A stretch of 64,000 nt of DNA from Anthoceros angustus. Taxonomy: Eukaryota > Streptophyta > Anthocerotopsida > Anthocerotales > Anthocerotaceae. How positions within the stretch are numbered: position 1 is the first letter of the stretch; each line of letters opens with the position of its first letter. The DNA is taken from the NCBI GenBank assembly GCA_010909165.1, contig VJWM01000016.1, positions 434,001 to 498,000 of the forward strand, given 5' to 3'. This document shows, in pieces, positions 34,930-46,643 of the stretch. The position numbers and the translations under genes are program-made. The notes beneath the pieces are model-generated. The model saw nothing but the letters and a program-made list of their open reading frames with translations, was not told the DNA's origin and searched no databases.

Positions 34930-36130
34930 TGTACTGGCATCACATATCAAGTAGCAGTTGATGTACTTTTCTAGATAGTTCATGGTAGTGGATGTATTTT
35001 ATAAGGAAGTTCATGATATATGAAATATAATTCAGAATATAATTAATCATTTTTCACATAATTTGTTTTATTAATTATACTTTTGAGTAAAATTATGATG
35101 TCTTTTATATAAAAATGATGAAACTTTCATCATTCACTAAAAAAACTAATAAATTTATATTCTGAATATTAGGTTATCATTGGTTATATAATTCAGAAAT
35201 AGGAGGGAAGAGTAGACGTTATTAATAGGCGAGATGGGGAATCCCATCTACCCCTGAAGTCCGAGGAGGAACAACCCAAAAAGGGCTAATAGTAAAAGGG
35301 GAAGTCCTAGTTCCCTCGATTGCCTTTCCCGTAACTACCTACTGCACCCATGATATCGTGATCAGGGATGATGAAGGGCCTACCTACCACCGGTGTCGAA
35401 GAAGCCGCTAGTCCTGCGCACGTAGCCGTCCTATAAACAACGTTAGCCAGCGCTTTCTGTAGAGCTATGGAAACCCGCTGGCGAAAGAAAACCACCACGG
35501 AGGAAAGGGGGAGGCCCCTCCAATTTATGTGGCTGTGATAGGCTTTCAGAAATATATAAGGCAGTTTGGAATAATTTGTTATCGTTAGTTAGTTCCACAA
35601 AGTGTCAAAGTTAAGAACGAATATCCTTGAAATTCATTGATACAAAAGATACAAAGCTCTCAACATTTGCAAACACATAAGGAACTTCAATGTATTATCC
35701 CCAATTCTCAATCTCCTTAAATAGGTTACTCTTTATTTAACATATTATTTGAGAACCTTCTCAATGAATTCAGAATTCACAAAATATGTTGGAGATTACT
35801 AAATTGAGTTCATAAGTAACAACAAACTAAGATCTTCGCCTCTGGGTAGAAAGGGGTTTCTCCAGTAATTCCTTTTTGCACACAGACAATTTCCGCGAAC
35901 CAGAAATTGCATGCCGAAAAATCCTCACCGAAAATGGTCATTTTGAAGAGTTAGGTCTTATTTACATATGTATAAACGTATTCAATTTTAAACTTTATCA
36001 AATTTGTGAGATCTTTTTAAGAGAAGGTCGTTCTCACGATTTTAAACTTTATCAAATTTCTGAGGTCTTTTAAGAGAAGATCATTCTCACGATTGGCACA
36101 TGTACAATTGGCACATGTACAATCAATTAA
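34930..36130. other. AT-rich island with a GC-richer insert
   Basis: 34930-35200 and 35530-36130 are strongly AT-rich, unlike the surrounding DNA, and hold no gene I can recognise. Between them, 35220-35525 is of balanced composition with sharp edges and contains a 63-codon minus-strand frame (35498-35307) reading FFRQRVSIALQKALANVVYR. The texture is reminiscent of plant mitochondrial DNA, so a nuclear insertion of organellar origin is possible, but I cannot prove it. Two near-identical TTTTAAACTTTATCAAATTT words recur at about 35986 and 36040. Confidence 0.4.
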
Positions 36131-36741
36131 ACTTTTTAGGGCCCATGCTGTGATTCTGGTGCACAAACTTGTTTGCTGGTATGCAATCTATGTCCGAAAG
36201 AGGATCTCTGTCCTGAAAGAGGTCCTTGCTCCGTGCCTTACGTATTCTCATCAGCTTCACGACTAGGTGCCCAGACAAGCTGCTTCAAGCTTTCGAGCTC
36301 TTTTGCAAACCCCTAGCCCGTTCTTCCTGTTCATAAACAATCGTCTAAGATCCTCTGTTGCCAATCAAACAGTAGATCATTTCAGCATGTTTCTTGGACC
36401 ACCGTCGGTTGTGTTGATGAAGCTTGTGCCCTTTCTCACATCGTATGACCATGTCAATGCACTATGCAGGTGGAACGTACTGCGAGGGCCACCATGGATA
36501 TGGTAGCTTGGTAGCAATGATTGGATTTCAAGGTAGAAACCTTAACGTAACACCAGAAGTGTTGTCCGATACCATGGATTGTTTGTGGCTACCCAGTAGA
36601 ATCAGCTACACGACCTCTAGGTGCTTTCTTTGTACAGTCCTCTTATTAAATAAGACGAGACAGCACCGCAACGTGCTCATGGTATACATGTTCTTTCTTG
36701 GTCCAGTAAAGGCACGTAGAAATCAATTCTTCTTGCCACTC

Positions 36742-37191
36742 TCACGCACCCGCCGCAGGAAAGCAGCACTGATTATTTAACGAGGCTGGATCTGCGCAGG
36801 TGCGTGCTGGAGCAGCGCATCTTCGTCTTCGTGCTCTACCGCCTGCAGTTGGCCCACCCGCACTCGTGCCATTAAGCTGGGGATGATGCGCTGTAACTGG
36901 ATGCAGAGACGGAGTGCTTCCAATCAGTAGAGAAGCACCGGCAACAACTCGACGTGGATGTTGTGATTGGGTTAGGTGATTACTAACTTTGAGGATCAGC
37001 TCGCTCATCTGCGTTTCAATCGACTGGAGCAGTTGTCTGTTGTGTTCCTCTATCCTCCGCTCCGCACGATACATGCTGACGATGCCTGCGATGGTCACGA
37101 TGAGACTGAGACTGGTACCAGCAATGCCCACAGCCAAAGCAGCCCAACAGCCATCACGCGCACTCCCGAAAGAGTTGCCTGCAGAATCCAT
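36742..37191 (-). CDS. Small single-pass membrane protein, partner of the gene at 37598
   Basis: A 149-codon frame starting MDSAGNSFGSARDGC. One strong hydrophobic helix follows (AALAVGIAGTSLSLIVTIAG), then a charged segment (YRAERRIEEHNRQLL) likely to form a short coiled coil. A good donor site (AAA-GTTAGT, near 36987) follows the codons for MSELILK, so the last 70 or so codons, rich in Pro, Arg and Ala, may be intron rather than protein. The family is unknown to me. Its order of motifs (Asp-x-Cys, helix, AER, basic-acidic coiled coil) is shared with the divergent neighbour, suggesting old paralogues. Confidence 0.5.
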   Translation of the reverse strand: MDSAGNSFGSARDGCWAALAVGIAGTSLSLIVTIAGIVSMYRAERRIEEHNRQLLQSIETQMSELILKVSNHLTQSQHPRRVVAGASLLIGSTPSLHPVTAHHPQLNGTSAGGPTAGGRARRRRCAAPARTCADPASLNNQCCFPAAGA

Positions 37192-37597
37192 TCCCTTCAG
37201 ACCTCCGAGGATCTCCTAGCTCAGTTTCAAGTTCTTTACTGTATGCTTTTGCTAGCTATATGCTACAGAGTGACTCCGGACTGCATCCCATGGTGGACGG
37301 AGAAGGCTGTCAGCCCCTGCTTGCTCAATTCCAGCTTCCGCATTCGGGCAGTGCCTTTCAGCACATCAACCGTTGCGCGAACACATAGTAAGTTGAGGAA
37401 GCCCACTCGGCTAAGGGTAGACAAATCGCTCTGGTACCCCGATAACATAGCGTCCTGGAAAGAGAATGGTGAGCAAGCTCAGGGACGGTCTGTTTGCTCT
37501 TCCACGATGGACATCTGAGCATAAAGGTTAGCAAACGTACAGCTTGCCAGCAGTCAAAGTACCACAGAGAAAGCAGAACGCAGAGGTCCCTCCAGCC

Positions 37598-37909
37598 ATG
37601 AGTTCAGGGGCTTGCGTTAGTGCGCTTGATCGATTTGGCGATGCCTGCGACATCGCTGGGCTTGCGGGCCTTCTTGGTACCGTTTCCTTTGTCCTGGTTA
37701 TCTTCGTATCAGGCATGTACACCGCGTACGTTGCGGAGCGGAAGTTCAAGAGGGAAAGGCAACGAGCACTCAACGCCCTGCAGGTTGACGAGGTCCACAG
37801 AGCATTGCATTCAGCGGCCACCAGGAACTCCATCCGGCTGCAAATCTTCCTGGTGACAATGGACAGGAATTTCCTGTCCGCCTCATCTTCCCGTGGACAA
37901 GACGTTTGA
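37598..37909 (+). CDS. Small single-pass membrane protein, partner of the gene at 37191
   Basis: 103 residues from MSSGACVSALDRFGDAC; an in-frame ATG at 37544 would add 18 residues. A hydrophobic helix (IAGLAGLLGTVSFVLVIFVS) is followed by YVAERKFKRERQRALNALQ, a basic juxtamembrane coiled-coil-like segment, and a C-terminal amphipathic stretch. It lies head-to-head with the similar gene ending its N terminus at 37191, 406 bp away. I recognise no named family. The order suggests a membrane anchor with a cytosolic tail. Confidence 0.5.
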   Translation: MSSGACVSALDRFGDACDIAGLAGLLGTVSFVLVIFVSGMYTAYVAERKFKRERQRALNALQVDEVHRALHSAATRNSIRLQIFLVTMDRNFLSASSSRGQDV

Positions 37910-38349
37910 ATTAAGCTGTTCTGCATCACACTGTTCAGATTGCTGCCAATGCTTCTCTCAAGCGGGCATGCGAAATACAACTCATCAAAAGCCTTGGTCC
38001 GCCGTGGTCGCCGCAAGTATGGCCTCAGAACATAACCTCCAAAACCTTACAAGCGTGACTGTTGGTTGGGGTAGGTGTGGAGGCCTTTTGAAGCTCAGAG
38101 TTGAAGGTAGACTGCATGGACAAAAAATATCAGTGTCAATGTTTGAAAATAAATTGATAAACCTTTTTGGCATTTGCAAGATGTTGGAGTGACACCTTCT
38201 CACCTTCCCCCGCTGAGGAGCTTGTATGTCTGCTCCCTAACGATTGAAAGCCCCACATCACCCACGAGATGTTCCAGAAAGGGCCACAAAAGGTCTCCTG
38301 TCACGATGCCAGCTTTTTCTTTAGTCCAGTGACTCCAGGAGAGGTTTAT
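37910..38349. other. Intergenic, no gene recognised
   Basis: Lies between the 3' end of the small membrane protein gene and the 3' end of PIG-Q. No feature recognised. Confidence 0.4.
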
Positions 38350-40963
38350 CTAGCGAGAGTATACATCGGTCAGGATACCCTCACAATAAATACCTGCTGT
38401 GGCATGCTTCCCACCCAATTTTGTCACAAGCCTGGAAGAAATTTGCACGACCGACGAGTCTTCAACCCCTAAGCCGTTTCTTGAGATGGAGTTGGTAGAC
38501 TGTAGTACACCAGATAGATTCTGGAACCATATACCAGAGGGGAATCTTTGCGGCCTGAACAGCCAATTAGCAACTTCGACGTACGGAAATCTATGGACCG
38601 CTTCGATTAGAACTTGCAGGCTGTAGCTTATCATAGAAAGGCAAACATGGATAATAGTGAAGAACATGTAAAAGGCTGATACAGTGGGCAGAAGAAGAAG
38701 CAAGGGGGTGAACATCAAGGAGGCCACCACAATTTCTTCCACCGTGCAATCATAGGAGTCCACACGTCCTCTCAACGGGTTATGTTTACGTCCTCTGTTA
38801 CAAAACAAGCAAAAAACAGTTGGATACTATCCCAAAAGTCATGAAAACACACAGATACAACGGAGATAAGCACCTAAACAATCTCAATAAGGATGACAGT
38901 GATCGAAGCTGAATGGAGTATACGCAAGCCAATGCTCTGTGGAGCATTGACAGATGGAGAGTGAAGAGAAAAAGCATGTCGACAAGTATCGCTGCCTGAA
39001 TGGTGATACCCAGAAATGTTCCAGATACGGCGACAATTTGTAGTATGATATCAAACCCTGGCATGAAAGAATAGCACAAAGTTGACCACGTGTGTGTCAC
39101 GTGAAGAGATACCGTCCCTAGCACCCCAGTTAGCTCAGTATTCAGCTTGAAACCTGCTGGTACTCCCATCAGCCAAATAGAGCCGGAGCGCACAATGTTG
39201 TTGGTTAAAAACTTAGCCATGCTCAGCATGTAGTTCTGAACATGAACTCTGTTGATAAGCAGGAACATGCCTGCAAGAGCTCCCAAAAATATATCCGAGC
39301 AGAAGGCCACAACAGTTGCATACTTAACAAGTGACAGTCTGTGAGCCACTGAAATATCTGGCAGGTGTGGCCTGCATCAACGGCCTTTGCTCTGTGAGAA
39401 CTCTGAACTGACTCCACCCAGGGCCACTAAACAATGAAATGCAGCAGTGCAAAGATCTTACCCCATGCCACCCCACAATAAGGTTACTGGCCAAGCCCTC
39501 AATTCCTTGCATCGAAGGTGCAGGTTTCTCAGAGTGTGACTCGTCGGAAAAGAATTCGCACAAGGCCGGGTCTGTAACCAGGTTTCTAGAAAGCTACCAG
39601 CTTGGGCGCACAATAACATTGCGGTAGCACATGAAGCTAATGCCGTTGCTGATAAGAACCACAAGTTCAAACAGAGACTGAAGAAACTGTGTCAGCAGGA
39701 TGTATGACCTACCCAATCACCATCCACCCTGAAATCATGAGTTCCGTCTTATCACCCTACAGAAGAGTCAGCTGCTTACCTTGAAGGAGTCTCTTCAGAT
39801 TTCTGACATCGATAGAGGGACAGACAGCAATTTGGAGCGGCCTGGTTGACGAAGTTCGAACAATTGAGTTGAGATATTATCCGATCCTACACGAGGACTA
39901 ACATTTAGAACAAGCTTAGTCGAAGCTGAAAGCAAAGAACAAAATCCATATGCAGAGCCGAACTTCCTGGACCAGAAGATCCTGATCAGTGAGAGCACAG
40001 TTTCATACCATGTTCGGAGCTCCATGCTGCTCCTCGAGAAGCAGCACCCACTGTGGTTTCTTAGGACGGTGCTTGAGAACTTGGCCTCGGTCACTGACAT
40101 CCTCAATGCTCGGAAATGATACCAAATACTTCCATGTCCGAGAAGAGAAGTGGTGACTCCAGAATTGGGGCTGCTCGTAAGTCACAATCTGCATTTCCGT
40201 CACCATGACGTGAGAACATGCGCTTCTTTCATGATATCCATTAAAAATCTGAAGGGCAGAGCAGGGGTTGCCACCTACATGAGCATTGATTGAGCTGCAG
40301 GGAAAATCAACATGCAGAGCAAGCAAAAACGGAAGTGGCTGAACTGAGGAATCCCGCCCGTGTTCCTGGACGACCGCAATTTCTACCCAGACAGCAGATT
40401 TGCGAGATAAGGACCTCTGAGTCCTCGATCGTGGCTTGAGACCCAAACCAGTAACATCTTCCGAATAACACGGCCATGATTGGGATGTCACACGCGCTGT
40501 GCCTGTCCACTTCCCTGGAATATACAAATCCTCGGGCCAGCCTGATTCATTGCCGTCGTCCGAGACGATCAGTCCACTTGACCCGCGAATCTCCCCAAGG
40601 AAAGCAGGTTTCTCTCCCTGCTTCAAGATGTCAGGAAGCAGGTGCCACACCCTCCCTAAATTTGTCTGCAAAAATGTTCCTTGTTCAGACATCCTGAGAG
40701 TCTCACCTACCACTGCTCTCACAGGACAGGCATCTGATGACAAAAGATTCAGAAAACTAATCCTACACCTGAGAAACCAAGGTTAAACCAGGAACGACCT
40801 GCAGTGCGAGATCATAGGCTGCCTGCTCCAGGGAACATGCACCGGCGATCACCAGATCCAAGCATTGGTCACTCCAGTTGACCCAACCCACCAATCCCAA
40901 GCTGCTACTCTGCGGATTGCAAAGATGCTGAGGTAGCCACACCCGACCTTGCTGAAGCTGCAT
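38350..40963 (-). CDS. PIGQ: GPI N-acetylglucosaminyltransferase subunit Q (Gpi1)
   Basis: The start MQLQQGRVWLPQHL (40963) leads exon 1 (40963-40789), joined across a 55 bp intron to exon 2 (40733-40009). Later exons hold the Gpi1 domain: FLQSLFELVVLISNG near 39690, then FCSDIFLGALAGMFLLINRV, NIVRSGSIWLMGVPAGFKLN and SMLHRALACVYSIQL (39349 to about 38875), and finally GRKHNPLRGRVDSYDCTVEE with FTPLLLLLPTVSAFYMFF and RPQRFPSGIW (to 38350). The protein is a multi-pass ER membrane subunit of the enzyme that makes GlcNAc-phosphatidylinositol, the first step of GPI-anchor synthesis. The exon or exons between 40009 and 39700 remain uncertain, where frames change. It is divergent from DPH2. Confidence 0.85.
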
Positions 40964-41121
40964 CCTCCTCTCCAGCTGAAACCCTAAACCCCCATGCCTC
41001 AGTGCTGCAACTCCTGTCAACAAGATGGTGTATATTCTTTGAAGTCCGTAGGATCTTTCAACAACGGCTTGTGGCAATAGCTGATTGTATTTCTGCAAAC
41101 GGAGTCTTTACATTCGAAGCG
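40964..41121. promoter_or_regulatory. Short shared promoter region of PIGQ and DPH2
   Basis: Only 158 bp separates the two start codons of these divergent genes, so transcription start sites and leaders must lie within it or overlap the opposite coding region. No TATA element is evident. The upstream in-frame ATG of DPH2 at 41002 would shorten the gap to 38 bp. Confidence 0.5.
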
Positions 41122-43634
41122 ATGGAGCGTGACGTGTTGGAGCGATACGATGTTCTGAGCACAGCCTCGTATATTGTCTCCCAAGGCTTCTCCATCGTCG
41201 CTCTTCAGGTATGCATCGTGTGAGTTGGTGACTTTGTGAGGCATCAACAAACATTTGACATTGTTATCGTGGATACACTGGATCAAGGCTCCTCAAGAAC
41301 TTGATATCGAGTCCCATTCCCTTATCTGTGCAGTTCCCGGATGAGCTCCTGAAGGACAGCGTTGCAGTGACAATTGCCCTGCAGAAGGAGCTGTCCAGGG
41401 TTTCGGAAAACGGGCACCACGTTAAACTCTTTGTCCTTGCTGACACCACTTATGGGAGCTGCTGTGCTGACGAAGTTGCAGCGGCGCATGTGAATGCCGA
41501 GTGCATAATCCATTATGGGCACGCCTGTCATAGTCCGTAAGTAATCACAGAAGGATGCGCTGTGAAGGGACCGGATTGTTTTATGGCCGAACTCTGTTTG
41601 TGCCTGTTCTAGGTGGAACGACTCCAACCCCTCCATGCTTCTGTGGTGCAGGACGTCGAGGCTGCCGGTGTTCTACGTGTATGGCAAGGCAGAAGTGGAT
41701 GTGGAGCACTGCGGAAGCATTTTCTGGAGTCACATGGCTTCGAAGGGACGTGTGCTGGTGGGTATGAACTCTCCATGTGAGCTGAGTGTCAGCTTCTACA
41801 AGTGGAAACCTGGAGTAACAATGTTCTCCTGTCATGCTGGGGTACAGGTGTTGTTTGGATTAGAATACTCTCATGCAATGCCCTACCTCAAGGAGAAGCT
41901 ATTACAAAATCACGGAGCAGACCACCTTGAGGTACAGTTTGCGGAAGTGCTCTGCAGAGAGGCAAAACCTGGAAGTGTTGTGACAGGGAGTTGTGACGCA
42001 GCGAGACAGGGAGAGTTGAGTGGTGAGGATGAATCAGGAAACGGATTATTGCATGATGTTGAAAGGACATCCTCTGCAGGACGAGCTTCAACCGTGCCTG
42101 AAGTAGAGAAGGGCAGCAAAGTTCACAGATTAGGAGGTCTGAGGTGGTGCGTAGGTGAGGATAGGGCGATGGAGGACTTCACTATTCTCTGGATTGGAGA
42201 CGAAGGTCCAGCCTTAACAAATGTCATGCTGACCTACAACGGTTGCAGCGTGAGTGTGTTACTTGCTCTATCTTTTTTCAGCCGCTACAGTTGTGCGGGG
42301 GGTTGAACTGGTCTGGGTTCTTTTGTCCTGCACAGGTTCTTAGATATGATGCAGCTCAGAAGCTATTACATACAGATGTTGCCAGTCAGAGCAGGGCCCT
42401 CAAACGAAGGTATTTTGCTTGTCGTCTTAGTGAGTCCATGTCTGCATGGAGGTAGCTGTGGATTCAACAATCCTTGCTGCCTTTTGATCACAGGTATTAC
42501 CTAGTGGAGCGAGCAAAGGATGCAAACATTGTGGGAATTGTGGTCGGCACGCTTGGGGTTGGTGCGTAGCAAGCACAGTCTGTGAGTAATGGTTGTGAGG
42601 AGATGTGGTTGAAAGAGGCAGATGGTTCCTGACCCTTTTTGATCTAGCGTAACAGAGTGCAGCTTCAGCATTTAAATTCCACTTCTGATCTTCTGCAGCC
42701 GGTTATGAGGAAGCCATTGAGCACCTCAGGGACATTATCAATGCGGCAGATAAGAAATCATACGTCTTGCTGATGGGCAAGCCGAACCCAGCAAAGCTTG
42801 CAAACTTTCCCGAGGTAGTCAACTTTTCTCCTGCCCTTGTTGATCATTGCTTGTCGTCTGCATTCGTAGTTCCCCTTACAAAGGGGAGTGATCTGATATG
42901 TTTTACAAGCAGTTGTGAGAAGCTGTTTCTCATTGTCTACGGACATGCCTGTGCTTGGGCAGTGTGAAGTGTTCGTCCATGTGGCATGTCCACAAACGGC
43001 TTTGCTAGACAGCAAGGAGTACTTGGCCCCTCTGATCACCCCATACGAGGCACAGCTTGCATTTCTAAGGTCGTCTCGACACCTTCAGTGCGATTGCCTT
43101 CATGCTAGTGGTTGAGTCCTGGATTCACTACCTCACCACTGACTTCCATGTTCATGAGCTTGTAGGGGAAGTGGATGGAGCGGAGCGTACAGGCTCGATT
43201 TCCAGAGGCTTGTGCCTGAACAGTCTGCACCGACAGTAGAGGAGGGCCCTCGCTTCTCACTTGTGCAAGGGCATTACGTGGGTGAAGATCCCAATAACTC
43301 ATCTCCAGCAGCAGGTCGGTACTTTTCCTGGATGGCTTTGTGGACCAAACCTGAAAAGCCAGCGCATGACCAGCCTTGTGTCCTTTTTTCCCTTGCAGAC
43401 GGGGAAGACAGGTCGTCCAGAGCATTGGTCCTGGCAAAGGCTGCAGAGCATGCCCTCCAGCTGAGCTCGACCTCGAATCCCAAGCCGATAATCAAGTCCA
43501 GCGCTGAGTACCTGGCCGTTAGAAGCTATCAGGGGCTGGAGGTGCACAGAAAAGGAGAGAGCCCCGACCCCCCAGCTGGAGTAGTGATGGGCAGGAAAGG
43601 GCGGGCCGCTGGGTACTCCGAGGAAGCGTCCTGA
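41122..43634 (+). CDS. DPH2: Diphthamide biosynthesis protein 2
   Basis: Ten exons fit with consistent phases: 41122-41208, 41334-41536, 41652-41757, 41848-42249, 42336-42409, 42494-42561, 42699-42814, 42963-43069, 43166-43314 and 43399-43634, giving 515 residues. Family landmarks are FPDELLKDSVAVTIALQKEL, LADTTYGSCCADEVAA, IIHYGHACHSP, SYVLLMGKPNPAKLANFPE, VFVHVACPQTALLDSKEYLA, WSGAYRLDF and the end SYQGLEVHRKGE. With DPH1 it forms the radical-SAM iron-sulphur enzyme that starts diphthamide synthesis on histidine of translation factor eEF2 in the cytosol. A start at 41002 is also open, but residues from MERDVLERYDV align better with the family. Confidence 0.92.
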
Positions 43635-46600
43635 AACAGAGAAGTGGAAAGGATAGCACTGTTTGCCTGTATCCCGAAGCCTCATGCGAGGGCCTTGAGT
43701 TTGATGACGGCATCTTGATTAGCCTGTTTGCGTCGTCGAGGGTCAACCGGAGAGGAGGGACGGTGTGCCCAGAGCTCAAAGGGGCACGTCAAAAACATGT
43801 GGGTGCAGGTGAGGCTGGGGCCAGGGCATCCGGATGCAATCCTGCGACATCCCAGAAACAGTGGCTGTGCACCGAAATGCTGTCACCTTCTCGAGGTCCG
43901 AAGCCCAGCAGTTGAGCCGAAAGATGGAAGGCAGCGGCCTGCCGGTACTGCGGGAGAGGCAAGTGGGGCCTGGACTGGTTTGTCCTGTCGTCTCGTCGCG
44001 TCTCGGTGTGCGACAGGACAGGCAGGATTGCGCCATCTTTCGGGGCCCCACTACCCCTAATTCAGGTGACGACGCTCTTTTGACTGGCAGCCGCAACTCT
44101 TCCTCTGTTCCGCTTTCACACGCCATCACTCCCCTGTCCTTGCTGCTAAACCCCGCCCACAGCCGATTGCGGGCGGCCCGGCCAAGGCATTGGCGGTGTC
44201 CATGTACACACATGCATCACTGTGCATGCGGACATGTATGGATGGATGTACATATGTGTGTCCTTGCAACGGCGTGCGCTCGTTTATGGCCTATCGCTTT
44301 GCAGTGCATGAGGTGGATGATTGGGGGCCCGGGCCGGAAGCAGAAGCAGAAGCAGAGGCAAAGGCGCGGCTGCTTCCTTTTCATCAGTGGCACGGAGAAG
44401 CTGTGCAGCGCACTGGCTGTCGTAACTCCTCCTGCTGCGGCTGTACCGCATGGCCTGGCTCCGCGGCCAACGTGAGTTTCACCCGGGCCCTGCTGCTGGA
44501 ATGCCATTGCTCGCCTCTTTTTTCACTGGCCTCCTTTTCCAGGTTGCTGTTGGAAGTTGGAACTTGGCGACGGCGTGACAGGTTTGAAATTTGAAAGGCT
44601 GCAGCTGCTATTCGCTGGTGCTGTTGCTGTTGCTGCGAAAGGCTTCCTAGGGCTTTGACTGCAGCCACCTCCACTGTGGCCTACGCCTTTCCTGCAAGCC
44701 ATGGAATCTAAGCTAGGGGCCCATACCCCATGGGCCTGGGCCCCTATCGCAATACACGACATGCTTGCCTATCGCAGTCCTCGTGCGGTTGTTGGCCAGG
44801 GCAACAGGTGATGTGGGAGTCGGGACTTTCCAAGTCTCCAATTCCACACCTTTGCTGTGCAGTGCTGTCCCTCCAGGAACTCCTCCTTCAAACTTCATTT
44901 TCCCTTTCTCCCCGGATTCCTCATGACAGATGCCCCCTCGCTTTCCCTCGCTGTTGAGGCCCCACGCAAGGTTCCTTGCCGAGGATGAGGGATGTGCCAA
45001 TCTACATCCATTGCAGTACAACATACGTAGGAATGTAGAATGCTTGCGTTTGTTTGTGGATAGGTGCCAATTCCCGCTTTTCACCTAGTCTACTTGTTCA
45101 CCCGCGATGATGCAATGCGTCGGACAATAGTGCAGCATCAGCAACATGCGCGTCCCCGTTCGCGCTCCCGCCCCCGCTCCCCGTTCTCTGCTGTTGCTGC
45201 TCATGTGATCTCATGGATCACAGCTTGCAGCGGGAATCTACGTCACGACCGACACCTACCGTCGCGCTCGGTCATTAATGGCGGGGGAGCAGGATAGACG
45301 GGCAAATCAGCGTAACCTGATTTGCGTCGCCACGTCTTAATTTGTAAAGAACCGTTATAAAGATTTGAACCAACTGATTTGTATGGGCCGGTTAATTCCA
45401 TTGGCTGTAAGAAACGGTAAAGGCGCAGCAGCGGTAGTCATCAGGCAGGCGGGCAGGCACGCAACAGTGGAGTGCAGCGGTCGCGTCTCGTCTCGGTTCC
45501 CCCGTCGTCGCCTCATCAGCCTCGCAGCCTCGCAGCCGTTCTGGCAGCATCTGCGGGCGAGCACGAGAGCGGAGCCCGGCTCATCAGCAGCATCCGCTAC
45601 AGTCTCCGCTCCCGCCCCAAGGCCCCGAAACCGCTCCCACATTCTCCTCCAATCGGCCCGCGCTGCACCGACGGCGCTCGGCGCCTGCTTCCCGCGCTCT
45701 CCGACGCCTACTAGGTACCGTCCCGTCACGCAATTCCATGCCTCCCTTCCTCGTTGCCGCGTCGCTGCCCCAGCTGCACAGTAGCTCGGATGCGCCATTC
45801 TCTTTACTTGTGGCCACTAGCTGCTTCCCGCCTGCCTGCTTGCGTCCTAGCTCCGGTCCGTGCATCACCTGAGCAGGAGCAAGAGCAGGATAATATCTCG
45901 CATTTCGGCTGCAGAAATTGGTAGGCTGCGTGAATGCCTTCGTCTCCTCTTGCGCTCTTGTTGAGCTCCGGACGTTAAGTTTTCTGCTAGTGCAACCTGT
46001 AGCTTTCCGCCGCTGTAGCGTACTGTTATAGTGAGCCTGCTCTTCCCTTGTAGTCAGTTTGTTCGGGGATTGCGCGCCCGCCTTGCTGGTCGCTGATCGC
46101 AATGCTCGGGGGCAATCTCATCCTAGTTGTGATGCATGCGTGAAGGTACGGAAGCTCCACATTCTGCTACATCCCGCGGAATGTGTAGGTCACATTTCTC
46201 AGAATCTGTCGTGAGATTTGAATTGCTTCCGAGCTCGTCTCTCCCCTGAAGCCGTCGCGAGGCTCTGTGCTTGGTGCCGTGAGGTGATAAGTGAAGAGAG
46301 CCTGTCGCATGCGGTTGTCTGAATTCGAAAGTTTCGCGGTGTGATTTGGTCTGTTTGGATGTGCAGGAATGTTGAGGGATTCCCGGAAGGCCTGCAGACC
46401 GGGCGCGCGCGTGAGCGGCTACTGCGAGCAGGGCTTGGAGGATTTGATTCGTAGCTGTGGAGCTTCATGAGAGTGGCTACTACGGAGGGGTGCTATGACG
46501 GACTGTAGCATGTGCTGGATTTTCGAGCCATTTTGAGTGAGCGTACTAGGCCTTGTCCGAGATGGAAGTGGACAGGAGAGTTGGAGACTGACGGAGCTGG

Positions 46601-46643
46601 AAGAGCGGGGTAATGCGAGCGAGGTAACAACCAGGAAGACAGG
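43635..46643. other. Intergenic and leader of the ankyrin gene
   Basis: About 3 kb. Overlapping open frames on both strands at 45355-45800 and 43715-44500 are typical GC-rich shadows. Imperfect AGAAGC repeats occur near 44337-44360. The final several hundred bases probably include the 5' leader, perhaps with a leader intron, of the ankyrin gene. No RNA gene or repeat element recognised. Confidence 0.45.

Noticed and set aside
45355-45800. Overlapping ~140-codon frames on both strands
   Set aside because: High GC, no family, no splice context, overlapping frames on opposite strands. Most likely chance.
43735-46640. Possible tRNA or rRNA gene in the GC-rich intergenic DNA
   Set aside because: I found no cloverleaf with the conserved TTC loop and no rRNA signature. 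A tRNAscan run would be needed to exclude it fully.
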